Below are positions 14,882-21,950 of a stretch of 27,922 nt of DNA, piece after piece; the stretch's first letter is position 1, and each line of letters starts with the position of its first letter. The stretch is from an uncultured Oscillospiraceae bacterium (GTDB taxonomy: Bacteria > Bacillota > Clostridia > Oscillospirales > Acutalibacteraceae). The stretch spans positions 1 to 27,922 of the forward strand of contig UQQZ01000030.1 of NCBI GenBank assembly GCA_900543305.1. The letters run 5' to 3'. Below the pieces are notes generated by a model, which searched no databases, had not been told where the DNA came from, and saw only the letters and a list, made by a program, of their open reading frames with translations. The position numbers and the translations under genes were made by a program.

Positions 14882-15634
14882 ATGGCTATTGTATTTCAAA
14901 AACCGTCTACTTTGACCGATGCGCCTATGCACTACTGTCCCGGCTGCACCCATGGCATTGTCCACCGTCTGGTGGCACAGGCTCTGGAAGAGCTTGGTGT
15001 GGAAGGGAAGGCCGTAGGCGTAGCCTCTGTGGGCTGCTCGGTTATGTGCTACGATTATTTTTCCTGTGATATGGTTCAGGCCCCTCATGGCAGAGCCCAG
15101 GCTGTTGCCACGGGCCTGAAGCGTGCCCGTCCCGAGAACGTGATTTTCACCTATCAGGGCGACGGTGACTTGGCTGCCATCGGCACGGCGGAGACGGTTC
15201 ACGCTGCCACCCGCGGCGAGAACATCACCGTTATCTTCATCAACAACGCCATTTATGGCATGACCGGTGGCCAGATGGCTCCCACTTCTCTGCCCGGGCA
15301 GATCACTCAGACCACCCCTTATGGCCGTGATACCAATACGGCCGGTTATCCTGTGCGGGTGTGCGAGATGCTCTCAACCCTCAGCGGCGTTGCATTTGCC
15401 CAGCGTGTCACCGTGGACAACGTGAAGAATGTAAACATCGCCCGGAAGGCAATTAAAAAGGCTTTCCAGAACCAGATCGACGGCAAGGGCTATTCCATTG
15501 TGGAAGTGTTGTCCACCTGTCCCACCAACTGGGGCCTGTCTCCTGTGGAAGCCCTCAAGTGGCTGGAGGACAATATGATCCCCTACTATCCCTTGGGCGT
15601 GTATAAGGACGTTGAGGAGGGCGTGAAGAAATGA
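14882..15634 (+). CDS. 2-oxoacid:ferredoxin oxidoreductase beta subunit (thiamine diphosphate-binding)
   Basis: A 250-residue beta subunit. It has the Cys pair YCPGCTHG near the N terminus, SVGCSVMCYDYF, and the thiamine diphosphate/magnesium motif starting at YQGDGDLAAIG and ending in INNAIYGMTGGQ. This is the site of decarboxylation. The start has GGAAAGG upstream, and its stop overlaps the gamma start as ATGA, so the pair is translationally coupled. The operon favours CGT and GCT codons more than its neighbours, consistent with high expression. Confidence 0.94.
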   Translation: MAIVFQKPSTLTDAPMHYCPGCTHGIVHRLVAQALEELGVEGKAVGVASVGCSVMCYDYFSCDMVQAPHGRAQAVATGLKRARPENVIFTYQGDGDLAAIGTAETVHAATRGENITVIFINNAIYGMTGGQMAPTSLPGQITQTTPYGRDTNTAGYPVRVCEMLSTLSGVAFAQRVTVDNVKNVNIARKAIKKAFQNQIDGKGYSIVEVLSTCPTNWGLSPVEALKWLEDNMIPYYPLGVYKDVEEGVKK

Positions 15635-16182
15635 AAGACTTGAATATCCTCTTTGCAGGTTTCGGCGGCCAGGGCGTTCTGTTCGCCGGCAAGGTGGTGG
15701 CCTATGCGGCGCTGATCTCCAACAAGCAGCTTTCCTGGCTGCCTTCCTATGGTCCGGAGATGCGCGGCGGCACTGCCAACTGTAGTGTATGCGTGTCCGA
15801 CGAGGCCATCGGTTCTCCCCTGGTGACCAATCCCAACGTGCTCATTGCCATGAACCGTCCTTCTCTGGACAAGTTCATCGACACAGTGGAGCCCGGCGGC
15901 ACGGTGCTCATCGACTCCAGCCTGATCGATGAGAAGGTGGAGCGAGACGATGTGACCGTGTACTATGTACCCTCCACCAAGCTGGCCGACGAAAACGGAG
16001 TCAGCGGTCTGTCCAACATGATCCTCATTGGCAAGCTGTTCAAGGAAGTGTGCACCCAGGGCGACCATGCCTTCTGCACCGATGAGATTCTGGATCAGGC
16101 CATTCAGAAGTGCATCCCTGCCCGGAAGGCCCAGATGCTGGACTTTAACCGGAAGGCCATTCAGATCGGCCGGGAGCAGTAA
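15631..16182 (+). CDS. 2-oxoacid:ferredoxin oxidoreductase gamma subunit
   Basis: A 183-residue gamma subunit, which completes the enzyme and helps bind CoA. The N terminus LFAGFGGQGVLFAGKV is the family signature, followed by WLPSYGPEMRGGTANCSVCVS. Length is normal. The ATG overlaps the stop of the beta subunit gene by four bases. A strong terminator follows after 19 bases, so this is the last gene of the operon. Confidence 0.94.
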   Translation: MKDLNILFAGFGGQGVLFAGKVVAYAALISNKQLSWLPSYGPEMRGGTANCSVCVSDEAIGSPLVTNPNVLIAMNRPSLDKFIDTVEPGGTVLIDSSLIDEKVERDDVTVYYVPSTKLADENGVSGLSNMILIGKLFKEVCTQGDHAFCTDEILDQAIQKCIPARKAQMLDFNRKAIQIGREQ

Positions 16183-16201
16183 AATCCCTTCTTATACGAT
16201 A

Positions 16202-16233
16202 AAACCCCAGACAGCAGACACTGTCTGGGGTTT
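16202..16233. terminator. terminator shared by the VOR operon and the ykvI-like gene
   Basis: AAACCCCAGACAG (16202-16214) and CTGTCTGGGGTTT (16221-16233) form a perfect 13-bp stem with a six-base loop. A T-rich exit (TTTCTTTG) follows on the plus strand and TTTTATCG on the minus strand, fitting the convergent genes. Confidence 0.9.
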
Positions 16234-16277
16234 CTTTGTTTTCTGTCAAATGAAAGATGATTTTCGCCGTTCTAGGT

Positions 16278-17450
16278 TTACTTGGCGGCTTTTTGGGGAA
16301 GATCCCTGGTATCAAACCGGGTGACCACCATGTGAACCAGATAGGGGAGCAGGATCACGGGAATGGCCAGGTAGGCGATGCCGCTGTAGGCTTTCTGGAT
16401 CAGGTTCAGCAGGCCAAACTGTGCAATGCCGAAATCCACCAGGCAGCAGATGAGGGCGGCGACAATTTCCTTTTTAGTGATCCGGAACCGTCCTAACACA
16501 GCGGCTTTCGGAGAGGTTTTTGCCAGAGTTTCCTCCTCCTTGCCGCAGACCCGTTTGACCATGGCGGCCACCATATTCACCGCTGTGGAAACAGCACCCA
16601 GGATAATGAGCAGCGAGATCAAAGGAGTCATAAAGGAGGCTCCCACACCGTTTTCCACCATAAAGAGGGTGGGGACGCTTTGGGATGCGGCTTCCGGATT
16701 GGTGTAAATGGTCATAAGACCCAACACCACCATCACCATCATCAGGGCGTTGACCACAGCCCCTACACCCATGCTCTTCACCGCATCTCCAGGCTTTTCA
16801 AAGGACTTGGCATGCTGGACAAAAACGGCAATGTTGGACAGCTGGAATGTGCCATACAGGAACGCCGAATACAGGGCAGGACCCAGAGGCAACTGCTGTT
16901 CTCCCATGGACTGAACTGCGTCGGAGATCTTTCCAGCGTTGAGGACGATATTGGGCAGATAAACCACCAAAAGCCCGGCGATGATGCAGATAGAGAGAAT
17001 GGATGCCACCCGCCGCACCAAATCCGTGCCGAAGATGGCCACCACAAAGATGAACACACCAATGAGGAAGGTGCACAGCAAGTAGGGAAGCCCGGTGAGC
17101 TGGCTGAGAGTGGCCCCGCCGGTGGCAAAGGCTACAGCCGGAGCCACACACATGACGCACAAGTACAGCAGCTCAAAGAGGTTGGAGAAGAGGGGGGCAA
17201 ATTTACCATAGAAGGCGTTGTTGTAGGAGCGATAGTCGTAGACCTGGTGCTTTCTGGCAAACCGCAGGCTGTAGGCGAAGAAGATCCCGTTGTACAGCAT
17301 GGCCAGCACCGGCATGACGATGCACCAGGCACCGTAGCGGACAAAATAGCTGTAGATCTGCGCACCGGAGGCAAATCCCCCACCAAAGTGAGTGGTAAAC
17401 CACACAAAGGCCACGCCCAACACAAGAGCTCCCGTTTTTGTCTGTTTCAT
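16278..17450 (-). CDS. YkvI-family membrane transporter
   Basis: A 390-residue protein with about ten to eleven hydrophobic segments, resembling the YkvI family (COG3949) of LeuT-fold-like proteins. Its first helix contains FGGGFASGAQIYSYF, an unwound-helix style Gly motif seen in such transporters. The ATG overlaps the stop of the dehydrogenase gene as ATGA, so it belongs to that operon and falls under the T-box at 18576-18840. If the T-box senses tryptophan as its specifier suggests, a tryptophan or related aromatic substrate is the natural hypothesis. Function is otherwise unassigned. Confidence 0.83.
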   Translation of the reverse strand: MKQTKTGALVLGVAFVWFTTHFGGGFASGAQIYSYFVRYGAWCIVMPVLAMLYNGIFFAYSLRFARKHQVYDYRSYNNAFYGKFAPLFSNLFELLYLCVMCVAPAVAFATGGATLSQLTGLPYLLCTFLIGVFIFVVAIFGTDLVRRVASILSICIIAGLLVVYLPNIVLNAGKISDAVQSMGEQQLPLGPALYSAFLYGTFQLSNIAVFVQHAKSFEKPGDAVKSMGVGAVVNALMMVMVVLGLMTIYTNPEAASQSVPTLFMVENGVGASFMTPLISLLIILGAVSTAVNMVAAMVKRVCGKEEETLAKTSPKAAVLGRFRITKKEIVAALICCLVDFGIAQFGLLNLIQKAYSGIAYLAIPVILLPYLVHMVVTRFDTRDLPQKAAK

Positions 17451-18547
17451 CTTACGCTCACCGCCTTTTCCGTCAAAGTTGCCATGGCTTTTTCCAGCAT
17501 TTCCCGGGTGACCCGATAAGGATAATGGGCCACGTCCGACATGGTGGGGATCCGGTCCACACATTCTTCCCACTGCTCCGGAGTGATCTCGATGTCTTCC
17601 AAGCGGGTGGGGAGTCCAATGGACCGGTTCAGCTGGTAAATCTTTTCGAACTCCTCCTGCTGTCCATCCACCAGCAAAGCCAACAGAATGCCGAATCCCA
17701 CCACTTCCCCGTGAAGGTGGCGCTCCTCAATGATGGGGTAGGAGGTGAGGGCATAGAAAACGGCGTGGGCCAGACCGCTGTTGTAGTCGGGGGTAAAGTC
17801 TTTCGTCAGAAAGATGGAGGCGATACCTGTAGTGACCACAATGGCCAGCACCACCTGTTCCACCTCGTAAGTGCACAGCCCTTGCTTGTGGTCCTCCAGG
17901 GCCTTGGCGCTGTAGATCAGCAGGGGATCCCGGCACATCCGGCTAACCTCCACTCCCAGGGCGGTAAAGTGCTCCAGCCGCTCATCCCGGGAGGAGATCA
18001 TGGCCTCGTAATATTTTGCGTAGGTGTCGCCAATACCGGCCCACATGTACTGGCTGGGGGCTTTGGCAATAATTTCCGTATCGATGAAGGCGTGCATGGC
18101 AGGACGCACAAAAAAGTTGGGTTTTAGGAAGGTGCCGTCCTCGTTGTACATGATGGACACCGAGGTGGTTGCGGCACAGTTGGAAGCAATGGTGGGAAAG
18201 GTAAACACCGGCTTATCGTCGGTGATGCACAGGCATTTTACCGTGTCCAACGCCTTGCCGCCTCCCACGCCGAAGACCATGTCCGCCTCCTGGTAGAGGT
18301 CCATGGCCCGCAGCCGTTCCACAGTGGCGTAGGTGCAGTTTTCTCCGTAGATCTCTTTTCCGATAATTTCCAGATTGGTCTGGGCCACATAGGCGGCAAT
18401 CTTGTCATAGGCGGCCGCCAGAGCTTTTCGTCCCCCGATGACCAACACCTTTTTGCCGTAGGACTCGCAAACCGGGCCGATTTTGTCATAAATCTTGTCG
18501 CCGATAGAATAGCTTGGCAGATGGACCTCGTAATTTTCCAGTTTCAT
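17447..18547 (-). CDS. iron-containing alcohol dehydrogenase family protein (glycerol dehydrogenase-like)
   Basis: A 366-residue group III alcohol dehydrogenase fold. The nucleotide-binding loop is GVGGGKALD (residues 93-101). The metal ligands are visible as Asp174 in GIGDTYAKYYEA, His261 in NSGLAHAVFYAL and His279 in HLHGEVVG. The closest relatives I know act on glycerol-like polyols, but the substrate is open. The start at 18547 has GAAAGGGG six bases upstream. It is the first gene after the T-box leader, which makes an amino-acid-linked role more likely than glycerol fermentation. Confidence 0.88.
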   Translation of the reverse strand: MKLENYEVHLPSYSIGDKIYDKIGPVCESYGKKVLVIGGRKALAAAYDKIAAYVAQTNLEIIGKEIYGENCTYATVERLRAMDLYQEADMVFGVGGGKALDTVKCLCITDDKPVFTFPTIASNCAATTSVSIMYNEDGTFLKPNFFVRPAMHAFIDTEIIAKAPSQYMWAGIGDTYAKYYEAMISSRDERLEHFTALGVEVSRMCRDPLLIYSAKALEDHKQGLCTYEVEQVVLAIVVTTGIASIFLTKDFTPDYNSGLAHAVFYALTSYPIIEERHLHGEVVGFGILLALLVDGQQEEFEKIYQLNRSIGLPTRLEDIEITPEQWEECVDRIPTMSDVAHYPYRVTREMLEKAMATLTEKAVSVR

Positions 18548-18575
18548 GGAGTACCCCTTTCCGGGACGGGGCAAT

Positions 18576-18619
18576 AAAAAACGCCCTTGTCCCTTACAAA
18601 ATATGCAGGGACAAGAGCG
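18576..18619 (-). terminator. regulated terminator of the T-box leader
   Basis: Minus-strand CGCTCTTGTCCCT (18619-18607) pairs with AGGGACAAGGGCG (18594-18582), 13 pairs with one G-T, followed by TTTTTT (18581-18576). It competes with the antiterminator that contains the T-box sequence. Confidence 0.88.
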
Positions 18620-18840
18620 CAACACTCCTGCGGTGCCACCCGGCTTGATGCGGTATATCCGCATCCACTCACGCATACGAAACCATATGCTCTCTTTGGT
18701 AACGGAGTTCGTTCTCCGGCTTGCTTACTGCTGGTTCAGCTTGCCCTCGAAAGCCCATTCGCCTCAGGTCCTTCCGCCACGATTCCACCATCCGCGGCTC
18801 TCTGTCAGCAGGTTCTCCGAGGGTACTTACTCTTTCTCAA
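18576..18840 (-). promoter_or_regulatory. T-box riboswitch, apparent tryptophan specifier
   Basis: The minus-strand leader holds the invariant T-box sequence GGGTGGCACCGC (18641-18630), which pairs with uncharged tRNA acceptor ends. Upstream is a stem I with the AGTA S-turn, the GACAGAGAG segment and the GGATGGTGGAATC apical loop; a CTCCGTTACC element follows. In the specifier loop the sequence is GAA-TGG-G (18760-18754), and a GAAAG/CTTTC helix closes it directly below. This places TGG (18757-18755) as specifier, hence tRNA-Trp. Other registers (ATG, GGG) fit the usual GAA-xxx rule less well. It ends in an intrinsic terminator, so low charged tRNA should raise expression of the downstream genes. 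Confidence 0.9.
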
Positions 18841-18852
18841 CGGTTTGGTATT

Positions 18853-18881
18853 ACGTTACCACATAAAAGCAAAAAAGTCAA
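18853..18881 (-). promoter_or_regulatory. promoter of the T-box leader
   Basis: Minus-strand TTGACT (18881-18876), 17-base spacer and TAACGT (18858-18853) with an extended TG-n. It lies just upstream of stem I. Confidence 0.7.
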
Positions 18882-18939
18882 TGATAAAATTCGTCTTTTT
18901 TCACAACTGGAGGTTTCCCCAGGGCCCCGAAGAAAGCGA

Positions 18940-18968
18940 TTGTATTTTGTCTTTCCCTGCGGTATACT
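18940..18968 (+). promoter_or_regulatory. promoter of the lactonase gene
   Basis: TTGTAT (18940-18945), 17-base spacer and TATACT (18963-18968). It gives an untranslated leader of about 100 bases before 19078. Confidence 0.72.
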
Positions 18969-19077
18969 ACCTCTGACGGAAGAATCCGGTAAATCAACAA
19001 AGCGGGATTTCCTCCGGAAACGGGAAAACTTTCTGAGAAAACCCGCGGAAAACAGATTGGCAGGGGAGAGAAAAAGG

Positions 19078-20109
19078 ATGGAATACAAACTGTACACAGG
19101 GGCTTATACCGGCGGCCAGCCCGGGGAAGGGGTGGCTTCCTGGGGGTTTGACGGTAAGTCCCTCAGGGAAGTCTGGCGATACGGAGGATTGCGCAACCCT
19201 TCCTATGTGCTGCCTTGGGGTAAGCGGCTGTATGGGGTGGAGGAACTGCCTAAGGGAGCAGGACTCGCCTGCCTTTCCTGGGAACAGACAGGGGCTCCCC
19301 AAATGCTGTGGCACCGGCAGGTGCAGGGAGCAGGCTTGTGTCACTTGACGCTTGAAGGGAAGGTGCTCTACGCTTCCGGTTACGATGGAGGCACTTTGAC
19401 CGGCGTAGAAAAAGACGAGGGAGAAACCTGCTTTTTCCAGGCCTTTCAAGGCCACGGACCCAACCCGGCCCGGCAGGAAAAGGCCCACATCCACTCCACC
19501 CAGGTTTCCCCAGACGGCACCCGGCTGCTGGCAGCGGATCTGGGAACAGACCGGTTATATCAGTTCCTGTTGGGAGAGGGAGGAAAGCTTATTCCGGACC
19601 CGGAGCAGCCTTGGATCCAGACGGGCCCCGGTCAGGGACCACGCCATTTTGCCTTTCATCCCAACGGAAAGTGGCTCTACCTGGTAACAGAGCTGGACCG
19701 TTCTCTGCTGGTATACCACTATGAAGATCACCGTTTGGAAGAGATGGGAGCCTATTCTCTGAGAATGCCGGGAGATCCGGAGGCCTCTTTGGCTGCGGAC
19801 ATTCATCTGACAGAGGACGGAGCATTTTTGTATGCTTCCGTTCGGGGCCCGGACTGCCTCTATGGGTTTCGGGTGGAAGAGGGGGGAGCTGTTTTGCAGC
19901 CCCTGGGCCGGTTCCCCACTTTGGGAGGCTGTCCCAGAAATTTCTCCCTGAGTCCTGACGGAAAGTGGATTGCGGTGGCCAATCAGGAACCCGGCACCCT
20001 GGTGATCTTCTCCCGGGATGAGACCACCGGCCTGCCTGGCGAGGCGTTGTGCCAGGCAAAAGTTTCCCAGGTTTCCTGTGTCAAGTGGGGACCAAACATA
20101 GAGAATTAA
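19078..20109 (+). CDS. lactonase family protein (6-phosphogluconolactonase-type beta-propeller)
   Basis: A 343-residue seven-bladed propeller of the Pgl/YkgB lactonase family. Family marks are the opening LYTGAYTGG, the AHIHSTQVSPDG segment, LAADLGTDRLYQF, GQGPRHFAFHPNGKWLY and GCPRNFSLSPDGKWIAVANQ. These enzymes hydrolyse 6-phosphogluconolactone or related sugar lactones in the cytoplasm. The start at 19078 sits behind a purine-rich GGGGAGAGAAAAAGG stretch; the frame is open far upstream but would run antisense through the T-box leader, so the longer form is rejected. Confidence 0.9.
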   Translation: MEYKLYTGAYTGGQPGEGVASWGFDGKSLREVWRYGGLRNPSYVLPWGKRLYGVEELPKGAGLACLSWEQTGAPQMLWHRQVQGAGLCHLTLEGKVLYASGYDGGTLTGVEKDEGETCFFQAFQGHGPNPARQEKAHIHSTQVSPDGTRLLAADLGTDRLYQFLLGEGGKLIPDPEQPWIQTGPGQGPRHFAFHPNGKWLYLVTELDRSLLVYHYEDHRLEEMGAYSLRMPGDPEASLAADIHLTEDGAFLYASVRGPDCLYGFRVEEGGAVLQPLGRFPTLGGCPRNFSLSPDGKWIAVANQEPGTLVIFSRDETTGLPGEALCQAKVSQVSCVKWGPNIEN

Positions 20110-20114
20110 TTACA

Positions 20115-20152
20115 AAAAGCACTTCGGGGTTTGTGGGCCCAGAAGTGCTTTT
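20115..20152. terminator. bidirectional terminator between lactonase and sialidase-like genes
   Basis: AAAAGCACTTC (20115-20125) and GAAGTGCTTTT (20142-20152) form a perfect 11-bp stem with a 16-base loop. T-rich exits on both strands suit the convergent genes. Confidence 0.87.
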
Positions 20153-20172
20153 ACTTTGGAAATTTCAAATGG

Positions 20173-21351
20173 TTACAAGTTGTTTTCTGGCAGGTTCCCT
20201 TGAGCAGCGGTAGGATTGTAGAGACTGTCGGCTGTCCTTTGAGCGCCGATCACATCTTCTTCTCGGAAGGACATCCACTTGATCCCTCGCCGGTTTTGAT
20301 AGGCAAAGGCCAGGTGCAGAGAACCATCCCTTGCCTGGATCAAGCACGGGTATTCGTATTGCTGGTTGTTTCCACGGTTTTCCGCTCCGGCGAAGCCTTC
20401 TCCCAATTCCAGATAGCGGATCAGGGGAAAAGTGTGTCCACCGTCCTCGGAGAGCGCTACCGCCACAGGACATCGGAGTCCTGGCCACACCGCTACACCG
20501 GGTTCTGTTCCGGGACGCTGGGTGGGATTGTAGGCAATGGCAACCCGGCCGCTTTGAAGTTTCACCGCACTGATACTGGAGTTGTTGTTGGGCAGGGGGG
20601 TAGGTTCCGGGGAAGACCAGGTGTCCCCGTCATCTAGGGATTGGCTCCGATAAATCCAGTCCGCCTCCCGGCTTCTGAGGAAGGCTACCAAATGTCCCGG
20701 GGTCAACTCCACCACGTTGGCGTGTACCCGGCCTTGGCTGTTGGGCATCTCCACCGTGTTCCAGGTCTTTCCTTGGTCTTCAGAGAGCTGGAACACGGTG
20801 GGGTCCCCTCCTAAACCATTTGCGGTGTCGCTGCATAACCAGTTGGAAAAGATCCACCTTCCACTGGACAACTTTTGAATGGGTTGGCGGCAGAAGCTGC
20901 CCTGTCGGGAGAACAAGGTGTCCGCCTGACTCCAATGGAGTCCTCCGTCCAGGCTCCGTTGGCGGCGGATTACGGCGGTAAACTGCATGTTGTCCTTGCC
21001 GGGAACCCGATCCAGCTGGGCGGTATATACGGCCCAGATCTCTGTTTCCGAGGCCTGGAACAGGGAGGGGTTTTGCTCACTCCGTTCCGGATCCTGAGAA
21101 ACCTGCTGGGGCACAGTCCATTGGCCCTGGCCTTTTGGCAGCCTGGAGCAGACGATGCTTACGTCCCGGTTGCCTTCAAAGGACCCAGCAAACCAGGCGC
21201 ACAGCAGATCCCCTTGGGATGTTTCCAATAGGGCTGGCGCGTGGGCGCTGGTCCAGGGACCGGGAGGAAGCAGAGCCTCCAAAGTTCCCAGAGTTTCGTT
21301 GCGGTAGATAACACCGTCGGGTGTCAATGTAGGTAAGGTTGGATACTCCAT
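20173..21351 (-). CDS. sialidase/BNR-repeat family glycosidase-like protein
   Basis: A 392-residue six-bladed propeller of the sialidase-like superfamily (BNR_2 type). Four Asp-box repeats (S-x-D-x-G-x-x-W/F) are visible at about residues 133 (SLDGGLHW), 190 (SEDQGKTW), 238 (SLDDGDTW) and 301 (SEDGGHTF). There is no signal peptide, so it would act in the cytoplasm, unlike mucin-degrading secreted sialidases. No sialic acid catabolic genes are nearby, so other glycosidic substrates are possible. Start has an AAGGAG site. It follows the VOC gene on the same strand by 70 bases, with a weak GGGCAC/GTGCCC hairpin (21375-21398) between. Confidence 0.85.
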   Translation of the reverse strand: MEYPTLPTLTPDGVIYRNETLGTLEALLPPGPWTSAHAPALLETSQGDLLCAWFAGSFEGNRDVSIVCSRLPKGQGQWTVPQQVSQDPERSEQNPSLFQASETEIWAVYTAQLDRVPGKDNMQFTAVIRRQRSLDGGLHWSQADTLFSRQGSFCRQPIQKLSSGRWIFSNWLCSDTANGLGGDPTVFQLSEDQGKTWNTVEMPNSQGRVHANVVELTPGHLVAFLRSREADWIYRSQSLDDGDTWSSPEPTPLPNNNSSISAVKLQSGRVAIAYNPTQRPGTEPGVAVWPGLRCPVAVALSEDGGHTFPLIRYLELGEGFAGAENRGNNQQYEYPCLIQARDGSLHLAFAYQNRRGIKWMSFREEDVIGAQRTADSLYNPTAAQGNLPENNL

Positions 21352-21421
21352 GGATTTACTCCTTACAGAAGATAGGGCACATGAGGAAAATGGTGCCCGG
21401 ATAATTGAACTTTTCTACGAG

Positions 21422-21793
21422 TTACTCTTCCTCAATGACCTGCAATTCTACCCGATAACCGTCCGGGTCTGCCAGAAAGCAGGAGTAAACGGGAAATCTT
21501 CCGTGCTTTGCCGGTGGGGAAACCGGTTCCGCTCCTTGGGCCAAGGCGGCTTTCCATCGGGCGTCCACCTCTGCCCGGTCTTGGCAGTTCAGGGAAAGGC
21601 AGACCCCTTGGGGTCCACTCAAAGGGGGCCGGTGATCCCCGTAAGCACAAAATCCCCAGTACCCATACCCGGTGTCGTAGATTTCCGCCCCGCCGGATTG
21701 AACCATCTCCAGACGGAATCCCATCACTTGGGTGTAAAACTGCCGGGTACGTTTCAAGTCGGCTACCGGCAGGAATACAATGCTGCCAATCAT
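21422..21793 (-). CDS. VOC (glyoxalase/bleomycin resistance) family protein
   Basis: A 123-residue single vicinal-oxygen-chelate domain pair: the N-terminal half has VFLPVADLKRTRQFYTQVMGF, and the C-terminal half ends with FLADPDGYRVELQVIEE, where the terminal Glu is a typical metal ligand. Members bind metals and act as glyoxalases, epimerases, dioxygenases or drug-binding proteins; this one cannot be narrowed. The start at 21793 has AAAGGAGG about ten bases upstream, while longer frames lack one. Confidence 0.87.
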   Translation of the reverse strand: MIGSIVFLPVADLKRTRQFYTQVMGFRLEMVQSGGAEIYDTGYGYWGFCAYGDHRPPLSGPQGVCLSLNCQDRAEVDARWKAALAQGAEPVSPPAKHGRFPVYSCFLADPDGYRVELQVIEEE

Positions 21794-21873
21794 GTTTCTG
21801 TGTCCTCCTTTAGTTGGATTCATGGTATCGCGCTTTCGGAAAAAAGGAAAGGAGATCGTTTCTCCGCCCAGAC

Positions 21874-21911
21874 AAAAAGGAAGGCCGGCAACCACCGGCT
21901 GCCAGCCTTCC
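21874..21911 (-). terminator. intrinsic terminator of glgA
   Basis: Minus strand GGAAGGCTGGCA (21911-21900) pairs with TGCCGGCCTTCC (21890-21879), 12 pairs with one G-T, followed by TTTTT (21878-21874). It lies 39 bases after the glgA stop. Confidence 0.88.
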
Positions 21912-21950
21912 CTGTAGAATCCCATGGACAAAGGGCGAAGAGACGGGCGT

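Noticed and set aside
18721..19077. Upstream extension of the lactonase frame
   Set aside because: It runs antisense across T-box stem I and both promoters; the lactonase family begins at LYTGAYTGG.
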